Below, in pieces: positions 1-9,599 of a stretch of 64,000 nucleotides of DNA; position 1 is the first letter of the stretch, and the number at the start of each line of letters is the position of its first letter. The stretch comes from Closterium sp. Naga37s-1 (lineage: Eukaryota > Streptophyta > Zygnematophyceae > Desmidiales > Closteriaceae), in the NCBI GenBank assembly GCA_947471745.1, contig CANJKZ010000922.1, positions 3,471,001 through 3,535,000 of the forward strand, read 5' to 3'. The notes beneath the pieces are model-generated. The model worked only from the letters and a program-made list of their open reading frames with translations. It had not been told where the DNA came from and made no database searches. Position numbers and translations under genes: made by a program.

Positions 1-1688
1 TTCCAGAACTTCTCCCCCACCCCGAAGATGACTACTCTTCGGGTGTTGCTGCATGTCGCTGCTCAGCGTGACTACGAGTTACACTCCCTGGACTTTAGTA
101 CAGCCTTCCTGCAGGGCAGCCTGCACGAGGAGATCTGGCTGCGCCGACCACCTGGTTTCACTGGGTCGTTTCCTACAGGTACCCAGTGGAGCCTCCGCTG
201 GCCAGTCTACGGTCTCCGCCAGGCACCTCGCGAGTGGCACGACACACTGAGGACTATACTTGCGGCTCTTGGGTTTGCTCCTGCTACTGCTGACCCGTCG
301 CTGTTTCTACGCACGGACACCTCGCTGCCGCCGTTCTACGTCCTCGTGTACATCGACGACCTCGTCTTTGCCACAGCTGACACTAAGGCACTGACCCTTG
401 TGAAGTCGGAGCTGCAGAAGAGACACACCTGCACTGACCTGGGTGAACTGCGCAGCTATCTGGGCCTGCAGATCACCCGGGACAGAGCACGGTGCACCAT
501 CACACTGACTCAGTCACACATGGTGCACCAGGTCCTTCAGCGCTTCGGTTTCCAGTTCTCCTCACCACAGCCCACTCCTCTATCTACCAGCCACTCGCTC
601 TCAGCTCCACCTTCGGACGAGTCCGTAGAGCCGAGTGGTCCGTACCCAGAGCTTGTGGGTTGCCTCATGTACCTGATGACGTGCACACGACCTGACCTCG
701 CGTACCCTCTCAGCCTTCTGGCTCGCTACGTGGCTCCCGGTAGGCACCGAAAGGTGCACTGGGATGCTGCGAAGAGGGTACTGCGTTACTTGTGCAGTAC
801 GTCGGGCATGGGGCTCGTGCTTGGAGGACGGGGTCTAGTTGTCCTCACCGGTCACGCAGACGCTTCCTGGGTTGACGACTCAGCTATGCAGCGGTCGTCA
901 CAGAGGTACACCTTCATCCTTGGCTCTGGCTCTGTCTCCTAGCGGTCTACCCGCTCGTCTTCGGTTCTCAACTCCAGTTGTGAGGCTGAGATCTACGCCA
1001 GGGCCATGGCTGCACAGGAGCTACGCTGGCTCACCTACCTGCTGACTGACTTGGGAGAGCAGCCTCGTTCGCCTCCAGTTCTGTACGTAGACAACAAGGC
1101 CATGATTGCCTTGTGTCAGGAGCACAGACTGGAGCACACAACGAAGCACATCGCTCTGCGATACTTCCTTGCTCGAGAGTTGCAGCAGCGTGGCCAGCTT
1201 CGTCTTGCGTACGTGGCCACTTGGGCCAACACTGCTGATGTCTTCACCAAGGCACTTCCGCCTGGTGATCATCAGCGTTTTGTTTCTGTGTTAGGCCTTG
1301 TGCCTACTTTGCCTCACTTACTCACTGCGTGACTTTGCTTGTATTGTGATCTATAAATATTCCTGCATGCTTACACTTGCTAGGGTATGATCACTGTTTT
1401 GTTTGTTCTTTTTATATATCTCTGCATGTGAACTGGCATTGTGGCCCTTTGCTTGTGCTCGGACTGTGTGGTGACTTTGTGATCGACCCTTCGCTTGATT
1501 TGCTTTTCTTGACTGGTCCTGTGACCTCTTGTTCTCCCCCACTTTGCCTATGGGGGTGTGTCAAAATGTTATATAGCTTATGTTGTGTAGGTTATAGTGG
1601 GTAGCCCATAAGGGGTACAACCCAATTAGGGTTAGTACTTGTACCCAACTCTTTCATAGTTCATTCATCCTCGTTCATTCTTCTCACA
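1..1688 (+). mobile_element. Copia element A1, 3' part (RT, RNase H, 3' UTR, 3' LTR)
   Basis: This is the 3' end of a Ty1/copia element of lineage A; the rest lies before the window. The reading contains the copia RT core (AFLQG, YGLRQAPREWHD, catalytic YIDDL near 345-360) and the copia RNase H end (YVDNKA near 1085, TKHIALRYF, ANTADVFTKAL). These are followed by a 3' UTR of about 225 bp and a 130-bp LTR. It sits in the 5' part of gag of element B1, which resumes directly after the LTR. The coding part shows about one or two breaks, so it is a fossil. Lineage A is identified by near-identity to the A3 and A5 proteins in the same window. Confidence 0.9.
1559..1688 (+). repeat. 3' LTR of A1 (130 bp)
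   Basis: It starts TGTCAAAATG directly after a GGGGGTG polypurine stretch and ends in ACA. It shares the lineage core TAGGTTATAGTGGG...ATAAGGGGTACAAC with the other A LTRs. The bases after it (CCCGG) are element B1 gag. Confidence 0.85.
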
Positions 1689-1869
1689 CCCGGCACTACT
1701 CCGACTCCACCGCCAGCCTCTGGACTTCAGACAGAAGGAGGCACAATTCAAAGACCAGCTGCTGAGTCAACTGAAACTCCTGCTAACTAAGCAACCGTCT
1801 TCGACCGAAGCATGATGGAGAAGTTCTTCTCCTTCATGTCGATCTACGAGCAACATCAACAAGCGGCAC

Positions 1870-2699
1870 GTGTGCACAGGGCTCTCGTTATCATTGTGAT
1901 TTACACTACTATACTGATTAGAAGGGTGAAATTTAGGGCCTGCACTAATGGGTTTGGGTTTTTTTTTTTGGGATTAGTGTTACACCTATATGTTAGTGTA
2001 ACGATTTAGGCCACACTGATGCTCTGGGGTAATTTTTCCCTTAGCGAAGATTACCCTGAAGAGCGTACAGGCACCCCCCCCCCCCCCCCCCCCACTTCCT
2101 CTTCAAAAACTCTACTTATCGAGACGAAGTTTCCTATAAATTTCGTAACGATACATCCAATTTCGTAATGATGCACTACGATGCCAGCACGAGAGTACTG
2201 GCAACCGACACCGCGTCACTCAGTGTCTGCTTGCAACCTACCCGTAACAGTAGAGGCGATGCAACCTGATTGGTCGAAGCTGCACTCACTACAAAAACTT
2301 CAACTTTCTGGACTCGGAAATTTGGGACTCGAGGTCCCCAAACACATGTTCCCCCCGGGAAGCTTGCTAACTCGGCGAAAAAACAAGTGTTGCAGCAAAA
2401 CTAGACAAGCCACTGTGCTCGAATTTTGAGTTCACAACCCCCACCCACCAGCGCCCAACTTGCGCAAGATAAGTAATCTTGCGCAATTTGGGCCTCGGGC
2501 TTGGTTGCTACAAGCACATACTGAGCTGCCTAGAGCACAATCAAGGTAAAAATTTTACCTACACTGATGCCTCTGGGTAAAGTTATCAAAACTTCAAGTT
2601 ACACTGATCCATCAGTGTTTCCAAAAAGGGCACATTGCTTAGAAGGGTTTTGAAAATGTCTACACTGCTAATCGTGAGTAGGCAAAATCAAAAACTGGG
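1870..2699. other. Unexplained AT-richer block X between B1 gag and A2
   Basis: This 830-bp stretch interrupts B1 gag just before A2 and matches no other part of the window. It holds a C tract near 2076-2092, a CCAAT-type box (GATTGG near 2270), a perfect 11-bp-arm hairpin at 2460-2486, a palindrome ACACTGATCCATCAGTGT near 2604-2621, and diverged repeats of ACACTGATG(C)CTCTGGGTAA (near 2012 and 2560) and TTAGAAGGGT (near 1920 and 2640). No convincing gene is seen. It could be a piece of a non-autonomous transposon or flanking DNA carried in with A2. It is not part of the 19.6-kb duplication. Confidence 0.5.
2460..2486. repeat. Perfect hairpin, 11-bp arms, 5-nt loop
   Basis: TTGCGCAAGAT, loop AAGTA, then ATCTTGCGCAA. 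Each arm also contains the self-complementary core TTGCGCAA. It lies in block X and has no attached gene, so its role is unknown. Confidence 0.7.
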
Positions 2700-2794
2700 G
2701 TAGGCTGTAGCCCATAAGGGGTACAACCCAATTAGGGTTAGTACTTGTACCCAACTCTTTGCTAGTTCATTCATCCTCGTTCGTTATTTTGACA
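2700..2794 (+). repeat. 5' LTR of A2 (incomplete)
   Basis: It matches the 3' LTR of A2 from TAGGCTGTAG to the terminal TTTTGACA, followed directly by the PBS TGGAATCAGAGC. The 5' terminal part is missing. The left breakpoint of the 19.6-kb duplication falls inside it. Confidence 0.8.
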
Positions 2795-3011
2795 TGGAAT
2801 CAGAGCAGGTTCCTTGGGCCCACCACCTGCTACGCTGCTAGTACCCCCTAGGCCCGTCGCGCCCCTTAGGCCCGTCGCGCCACCTCACTGCCCCGCGCCC
2901 CCCCCCCCCCCTTCGATCCAGGCCCCTAGGCCCCGTCGCTCACGGCCCCTCGGCCCCGTCGCTCACGGCCCCTAGGCCCGGCCCGTCTCTGCCCCTAGCT
3001 CGGCCCCTCGG

Positions 3012-3185
3012 CCCCGTTGGCCCCGTCGCCCCTAGCCGCGCCACTCGGCCCCGTTGGCCCCGTCGCCCCTAGCCGCGCCCCTTGGCCCCGTTGGCCCCAT
3101 CGCCCCTAGCCGCGCCCCACGTTCCCGTTGGCCCCGTCGCCCCTAGCCGCGCCTCGCGGCCCTGTTGGCCCCGTCGCCCCTGTTG
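3012..3185 (+). repeat. GC-rich tandem repeat in the A2 leader
   Basis: There are about four to five diverged units of about 37 bp built on GGCCCCGTTGGCCCCGTCGC and CCCTAGCCGCGCC. Each lineage A element has its own repeat of this kind between the PBS and the start of coding sequence. Confidence 0.75.
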
Positions 3186-3189
3186 TTCG

Positions 3190-4765
3190 CTTCCATGCTG
3201 CTTGCCCCTGAGGGAGACCCGGATGCACTAGACGTCCCGACCCTGCGCTCTTACGCAGAGGCGATTACGAGTCCGTACTCCTCTCAATGGCAGGCAGCCA
3301 TGGATGCCGAGATGGCATCCTGGAAGTCCACAGGCACCTACGTAGACGAGGTTCCCCCACTTGGGGCGAACATAGTCGATGGCAAGTTGATTTTCAGGGT
3401 GAAGCGGCCGCCGGGTTCTCCGCCTGCCTTCAAGGCGCGTTACGTTGCTCGTGGCTTCAGTCAGCGACAGGGAGCTGACTACTTCCAGACCTTCTACCCC
3501 ACCCCGAAGATGACTACTCTTTGGGTGTTGCTGCACGTCGCTGCTCAGCGTGACTACGAGTTACACTCTCTGGACTTCAGCACAGCTTTCCTGCAGGGCA
3601 GCCTGCACGAGGAGATCTGGCTGCGCCGACCACCTGGTTTCACTGGGTCGTTTCCTGCAGGTACCCAGTGGAGCCTCCGCCGGCCAGTCTACGGTCTCCG
3701 CCAGGCGCCGCGCGAGTGGCACGACACACTCAGGACTACACTTTCAGCTCTTGGCTTTGCTCCTTCTACGGCGGACCCGTCGCTGTTTCTACGCTCCGAC
3801 ACCTCGCTGCCCCCGTTCTACGTCTTCGTGTACGTCGACGACCTCGTCTTTGCCACAGCTGACACTAAGGCACTAACCCTTGTGAAGTCAGAGCTGAAGA
3901 AGAGACACACCTGCACTGACCTGGGTGAACTGCACAGCTATCTGGGCCTGCAGATCACCCGGGACAGAGCACGGCGCACCATCACACTGACTCAGTCACA
4001 CATGGTGCACCAGGTCCTTCAGCGCTTCGGTTTCCAGTTCTCCTCGCCACAGCCCACTCCTCTGTCTACCAGCCACTCGCTCTCAGCTCCACCTTCGGAC
4101 GAGTCCATAGAGCCGAGTGGTCCGTACCCAGAGCTTGTGGGTTGCCTCATGTACCTGATGACGTGCGCACGACCTGACCTCGCGTACCCTCTCAGCCTTC
4201 TGGCTTGCTACGTGGCTCCCGGTAGGCACCGAAAAGTGCACTGGGATGCTGCGAAGAGGGTACTGCGTTACCAGTTGTTCTCACTGGTCACACAGACGGC
4301 TCCTGGGTTGACGACTCAGCTACGCAGCGGTCGTCACAGGGTTACACCTTCAGCCTTGGTTCCGGCTCTGTTTCTTGGCGGTCTACCCGCTCGTCTTTGG
4401 CTCTCAGCTCCAGTTGTGAGGCTGAGATTTACGCCGGGGCTATGGCTGCTCAGGAGCTACGCTTGCTCACCTACCTGCTGACCGACTTGGGAGAGCAGCC
4501 TCGTTCGCCTCCAGTTCTGTACGTAGACAACAAGGCCATGACTGCCTTGTGTCAGGAGCACAGACTGGAGCACACAACGAAGCACATCGCTCTGCGATAC
4601 TTCCTTGCTCGAGAGTTGCAGCAGCATGGCCAGCTTCGTCTTGCGTACGTGGCCACTCGGGCCAACACTGCTGATGTCTTCACCAAGGCACTTCCGCCTG
4701 GTGATCATCAGCGCTTTGCTACTGTGTTAGGCCTTGTGCCTACTCTTCCTCACTTGCTTACCGCT
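3190..4765 (+). pseudogene. A2 reverse transcriptase-RNase H region
   Basis: The RT domain shows the copia N-terminal motif (QWQAAMDAEMASW, FKARYVARGFSQ), AFLQG, YGLRQAPREWH and the catalytic YVDDL near 3830. The RNase H part shows SSCEAEIY, YVDNKA and ANTADVFTKAL. It is a fossil with a few breaks, about 85-95% like the RT-RH of A3 by eye. Confidence 0.85.
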
Positions 4766-4994
4766 TGACTCCGCATGTACTATGATCTATATATATACCT
4801 GCATGCTTGCACTTGCTAGGGTATGATCACTGTATTATTCGTTCTCTTTATATAACTCTGCAAGTGAACTGGCCTTGTGGCCCTTTGCTTGTGCTCGGAC
4901 TGTGTGGTGACTTTGTGATCCACCCTGAGCTTGTTTTGCTTTTCTTGACTGGTCTTGTGACCACTTGTTCTCCCCCACTTTGCCTATGGGGGTG

Positions 4995-5126
4995 TGTCTG
5001 AACATTATAGCTTATACATTTGTGTAGGCTGTAGTGGGGTAGCCCATAAGGGGTACAACCCAATTAGGGTTAGTACTTGTACCCAACTCTTTGCTTGTTC
5101 ATTCATCCTCGTTCGTTATTTTGACA
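4995..5126 (+). repeat. 3' LTR of A2 (132 bp)
   Basis: TGTCTGAACA...TTTTGACA, directly after the conserved CCCCCA(N9)TGGGGG hairpin and PPT. The bases that follow are AAGACTTG, then B1 gag resumes at CCTGCGCAG. Confidence 0.85.
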
Positions 5127-5131
5127 AAGAC

Positions 5132-5480
5132 TTGCCTGCGCAGTCAAACAACAGCGACAACAACAACGGAGTCACTCCCATGATTCTTGACGGCTCGTCT
5201 TTTGCATGCGGAAATCAACAGCCGACCTTCGCACCATATGAGCCTCAACGCGGCTCTGTTAGTTTCATGCCGAATCGACTCCCACCTGGACAAGAGACGA
5301 AGACACTGCATGCACTTCAGTTTTAGTCACAATTCGCACACGTGCTGAAACTGCAAACATCAACACCATTTGACGGAAATCACTTCTACACCTAATCCTT
5401 CAAATTCGAGCTGATGATGGAAGGCGCTCAAATTCTTGGCTTCTTTGACGGCTCCCTGCCATATCTAACGCACGGGACAG
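5132..5480 (+). pseudogene. B1 gag, middle piece
   Basis: It matches the gag N-terminal half of B2 (QSNNSDNNNGVTPM, PNRLPPGQETKT, EGAQILGFFDGSLPY). It lies between A2 and A3 and ends in the target duplication GACAG of A3. It is a broken fossil. Confidence 0.8.
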
Positions 5481-5599
5481 TGTCAGATATACATGCCTTA
5501 GCCTATGTAGGCTGTAGTGGGGTAGACACTAAGGGGTACAGCTTTCATATTTGTATCTCACACTTTCCTAGTTCATTCATTCCTGTTGTTCACTTCACA
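5481..5599 (+). repeat. 5' LTR of A3 (119 bp)
   Basis: It begins TGTCAGATATACATGCC and ends TTCACTTCACA, identical by eye to 12689-12807. It is preceded by the TSD GACAG. Confidence 0.95.
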
Positions 5600-5610
5600 T
5601 GGTATAGAGC
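5600..5610 (+). promoter_or_regulatory. Primer-binding site of A3
   Basis: TGGTATAGAGC follows the LTR with no gap. It resembles the copia-type tRNA-iMet site TGGTATCAGAGC, one base shorter. Confidence 0.7.
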
Positions 5611-5699
5611 GGGTTCCCACATGGGACCGTTCCTTCCTAAGGGCCCACCATAATTTTTTTTTAAGCTGCCCGACGCCCTGCCGTAAATTATTTTTTTTC

Positions 5700-6560
5700 G
5701 CGGCCCCTACGTGGCCCCTTTGTCGCCTAGCGCGCCCCTAGAGTGCCCCTATCCGGCCCCTACGCGGCCCTTACGCGGCCCCTAGCGCGCCCCCTACGCG
5801 TCCCTGACGCGGCCCCTACGCGGCCCCTGACGCGGCCCCTACGCGGCCTCTGACGCGGCCCCTACGCGGCCCCTACGCGGCCCCTGACGCGGCCCCTAAG
5901 CGGCCCCTGACGCGGCCCCCTACGCGGCCCCTGACGCGGCCCCTAAGCGGCCCCTGACGCGGCCCCTACGCGGCCCCTACGCCGCCCCTGCCGCGGCCCG
6001 ACCCAGCCCCGTCCCTGACGCGGCCCCTACGCGGCCCCTGACGCGGCCCCTACGCGGCCCCTGACGCGGCCCCTACGCGGCCCCTACGCGGCCCCTGACG
6101 CGGCCCCTACGCGGCCCCTGACGCGGCCCCTACGCCGCCCCTGACGCGGCCCATACGCCGCCCCTGACGCGGCCCCTACGCCGCCCCTACACGGCCCGGC
6201 CCGGCCCCGTCCCTGACGCGGCCCCTACGCGGCCCCTCCGCCGCCCCTACGCGGCCCCTACGCCGCCCCTAAAAGGGCCCCGTCCCGGTCCCGTCCCGGC
6301 CTCGCCTCCGTCCCGGACCTGCCTTGGCCCCGGCCCCGACCCTGTCCCAGCCCTACCTCGGCCCCGTCCCGGACCTGCCCCGGCCCCGTTGCTGCCCTGT
6401 CCCGGACCCTGCTCGGCCCCGACCCTGTCCCGGACCTGCCCCGGCCCTGACCCTGTCCCGGCCCCGTTTCTGCCCCGTCCCGGACCCTGCTCGGCCCCGA
6501 CCCTGTCCTGGCCCTGTCACGGCCCCGACCCAGTCCCGGACCTGTCGTTCTGCCCCTGGT
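5700..6560 (+). repeat. GC-rich minisatellite leader of A3
   Basis: About 5700-6265 is a tandem array of CGGCCCCTACG and CGGCCCCTGACG half-units (11-12 bp, often alternating). About 6265-6560 switches to CCCTGTCCCGG and CCCCGACCCTG type repeats. Copy 2 lacks one 11-bp half-unit, as expected of a slipping tandem repeat. Both strands have fortuitous Pro/Arg/Gly-rich open frames here that I do not regard as genes. Confidence 0.85.
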
Positions 6561-6681
6561 AAGAGCCTAGCCGAGCCGCGCGGCCGAGCCGCACTGCCTT
6601 GCTGAGTTGCCCTGCCGAGTCGCACTGTCCTGCCTCGCTCAGTTGCACTGCTGCTGCTGCTAGTCTGCTGCTGCTCCTATC

Positions 6682-7850
6682 ATGGCTAGTCCTAGTCTTC
6701 TCACCTTTGATGCTGAGGGTCGAGCGGTTGACTTTGATGTCTGGCTAGATGATCTGCAGCTTTTCCTTCAGTGCGATAGCAAGGATGGTCTCTCCCTGTT
6801 TGATCTTACGTCGGGCGCCTCTACTGCCCCTGCTGCTGATGCTGACAGTACCGTTCGCTCGCAGTGGCTCACGCGCGATGCTGCTGCCCGCCTTGCTGTG
6901 CGTAGTCACCTACCGTCTACTGAGCGCGCGCACTTTAGTCAGTACAAGAGTGCTAAGACTCTGTACGATGCTGTAGTTGCACGCTACTCCTCCCCTGCCA
7001 CTGCTGCGCTTAGCCGCCTCATGCTACCGTACCTGTTCCCTGACCTCGCTGCTTTTGCCACAGTCACTGACCTCACTACGCACCTCCGCACTAGTGACAC
7101 TCGCTACCGCGCTGCGCTTCCTGCTGAGTTCTGCGCCCAGAACCCCCCCCCCGTGTACATCACCCTCTACTACCTAGTCACTCGACTCCCTGACACTCTC
7201 CGCTCGGTCAGGGACCACTTCCTCTCTCTTTGCCCTACCACCCTCACTGTCGACCTCCTCGAGGAGCGCCTCCTTGCAGCAGAGACTAGTATCACCGCTG
7301 TAGGCGCCTCTCATGGTGACCCCCGTACCCCTTTCTTTGAGGGGTGCTCCCCCGTTCCTCTTTTGCCCTCTGTTGCCTCTGCTGCTGCTGTCGACCTTGT
7401 TTGCACCGAGTCGGTCAGCGCTGCGTCTGCTCCTAGTGAGAGGCGCCGCTTCAGCACGGGCAAGCGGGGCAAGGGAGCTGGAGGAGGTGGTGGGGGCGGC
7501 GGTAGTGGTGGTGGAGGCGGAGGAGGGGGTGGGGGTGGAGGTGGTGGTAGAGGTGGGGGCTTTGGTGGCGGCGGTGGCGGTGGCGGGAGGGGTGGAGGAG
7601 GCGGAGGCGGCGGCGGCGGAGGTGGAGCTGGTAGAGGCGGAGCTGTGCAGCGGGGACCCCAGCAGCAGCAGCGCTCTCGTGAGACCCCTTCGCCCCAGCA
7701 GCTTCGTGAGTGGTACGCGGGGCCCCAGGGGTCTGGGGGTGCTGGTCCCTGTACTTACGTCCTGCGCACCGGTGACCGCACTGGAGAGCAGTGTGGCGGC
7801 CTGCACGCCACCCAGCGCTGCTTCGGTCGCCTGGCGGACGCCTGGCGTGC
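6682..7850 (+). CDS. A3 gag (capsid and Gly-rich nucleocapsid)
   Basis: Gag starts at the ATG at 6682 (MASPSLLTFDAEGRAVDF), the start shared with A5 and A6. The first ~230 residues are a copia-type capsid region (FDVWLDDLQLFLQC, AKTLYDAVVARYSSP, VDLLEERLLAAE). A tract of about 55 residues near 7480-7640 is almost pure glycine with a few Arg, Ser and Phe. It is followed by an unusual zinc-knuckle-like pattern C-X13-C-X3-H-X4-C near 7750-7825 instead of the usual CX2CX4HX4C. Gag forms the virus-like particle and packages RNA in this family. The element as a whole is broken. Confidence 0.85.
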
Positions 7851-7947
7851 CTAGTTCCCGGACGCCACTGAGATCCCTCGTTGGGGAGATCTATTCAGGT
7901 CGGGGGTAGCTATCTTTGATCTTGACTTTGATGCTATTCTTGCTGCC

Positions 7948-9480
7948 ATGTATGCTGTGTCTATTAGTGCTGAGGGTGACTGTTACGTGTGTGTTCCGCC
8001 TGACCCTGGTATTGAGGCTGCTGCTCTAGGTGCCAGTGAGTCAGCTGCTCCAGGTACTCGTGAGTCTGCTGCTCTAGGTGCTGGTGAGGCTGCTCTCTCA
8101 GGTACCGAGTCTGCTCAGGTCTTTCACACCTTCACCCTCGACTCGGGTGCTTCCCGCTCCTTCTTTCGAGACCGCACCACCCTTACGCCGCTCAGTCGGC
8201 CGGTTGCGGTCTCTCTGGCAGACCCCTCTGGGGGTCCTGTCCTTGCTCGCTACTCCACTGTCCTCCCGTGTCCGGCGGCCCCGTCGGGCTCCCTGTCTGG
8301 TCTCTACCTCCCCTCGTTCTCCACGAACTTGGTGAGTGGTGCTGACCTTCAGGATGCCGGAGTTGACCAGTTCACTCCTGCAGGTCAGCGAGTGACTCAC
8401 TGCACGTGTGCTCAGACGGGCCGCCACTTGGCCTCGTTTACCCGTCGACCGGGGTCGAGCCTGTAGACACTGACCACAGAGTCTCCCCAGGTTGCTGTGT
8501 GTGGTCAGGTGGCTGCGTCGAGTCAGGTGTTTGCTGCAGCGTCTCGGTCCGGTCCTGAGTCTGCCCCCTGCTCGTGTCGCCTCCTGTCCCACCAGACCCT
8601 CCTCTGGCACCACCGCCTTGGTCACCCCTCCTTGCCTCATCTCCGAGGCATGGCCTCCCGTGTCCTTGTCTCTGGTCTCCCCCGGTCCCTCCCTCCCCTT
8701 CCCCCGGGACCTGCCCCTACCTGCGTTCCCTGCGTCGAGGGGCGGCAGCGCGCCGCTCCTCACTCCTCCGAGTTTCCCCCGACAGAGGCTCCGCTGCAGA
8801 CTCTTCACATGGACGTTTGGGGCCCAGCCCGCGTCCGTGGACAGGGTCACGAGCGTTACTTCCTGCTGGTCGTTGACGACTACTCGCGTTACACCACTGT
8901 CTTCCCCTTGCGCAGCAAGGGTGAGGTCACTGAGGTGTTGATCGACTGGATCCGCGTTGCTCGTCTCCAGCTCAGAGAGCGTTTCGGCTCGGACTTTCCT
9001 GTTCTGCGTCTGCACTCCGACAGAGGCGGAGAGTTTTCCTCCGACCTTCTGCGAGCCTTCTGTCGTGCGGAGGGCATCCGCCAGACGTTCACGCTTCCGG
9101 CCTCTCCACAGCAAAATGGGATTGCTGAGCGCCGCATTGGCATGGTCATGGATGTCGCTCGTACGTCCATGATCCATGCGGCTGCTCTCCATTTTCTGTG
9201 GCCGTTCGCGGTTCAGTACGCGGCGCATCAGATCAACCTTCAGCCCCGGGTCTCCCTGCCGGAGACCTCCCCTACTCTGCGGTGGACGGGGAAGGTTGGT
9301 GATGCGTCTGCGTTCCGTGTCTGGGGATCTCGAGCTTTCGTCCGAGACTTGTCTGCGGACAAGCTGTCCTCCCATGCTGTTGCGTCTTCCTCGGCTTTCC
9401 CCCTGACGCACCTGGTTGGCAGTTTTACCACCCCACCTCGCGTCGTGTTCTGTCCTCCCAGGACGTCACGTTTGACGAGT
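7948..9480 (+). pseudogene. A3 protease and integrase region
   Basis: The aspartic protease motif DSGAS lies near 8140 (FTLDSGASRSFFRD). The integrase has the HHCC zinc site (HHRLGHPSL ... CVPC near 8610-8735) and the DDE core: D in HMDVWGP near 8810, D in LHSDRGGEF near 9015, and E in QQNGIAERR near 9120. The order protease, integrase, RT is diagnostic of Ty1/copia. The region carries some of the element's few breaks. Confidence 0.85.
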
Positions 9481-9599
9481 CGGTTCCGTACTACCGTCTC
9501 TTCCCCTACCGCACTGCCCCCCTCCCCCCCCCCGCCGCTCTTCCTCGCTCCCGGTCCCCCCCCGGTAGACCCCCTCCCCCCTCAGGGTCCTGCCCCCTC

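Larger units (their letters stand above)
2700..5126 (+). mobile_element. Short derivative copia element A2 (leader, RT, RNase H, LTRs)
   Basis: A2 is a lineage A element reduced to about 2.4 kb. Its parts in order are an incomplete 5' LTR, a primer-binding site TGGAATCAGAGC at 2795 (tRNA-iMet type), a GC-rich repetitive leader, the RT and RNase H region about 3190-4765, the 3' UTR and a 132-bp 3' LTR. No gag, protease or integrase is present. The two LTRs differ very little where they overlap, so it is young. It is broken and non-autonomous. It lies in B1 gag, and a second copy is at 22381-24771. Confidence 0.85.

Noticed and set aside
5745-6265. CRISPR-like or centromeric satellite array
   Set aside because: The 11-12 bp units are contiguous with no spacers and are confined to the leader of one element.
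7174-7909. Ser/Thr-rich and Val/Glu-rich frames overlapping A3 gag (also in copy 2, A5 and A6)
   Set aside because: They are shadows of the Gly-rich coding repeat.
8098-9411. Long minus-strand open frame (437 residues) opposite A3 protease-integrase, and its repeat at 27733-29046
   Set aside because: It is antisense to a recognisable protease-integrase reading, Arg-rich and without domains; long antisense frames are expected from the GC-rich codon bias here. Same for 57.0-57.8 kb opposite A6.
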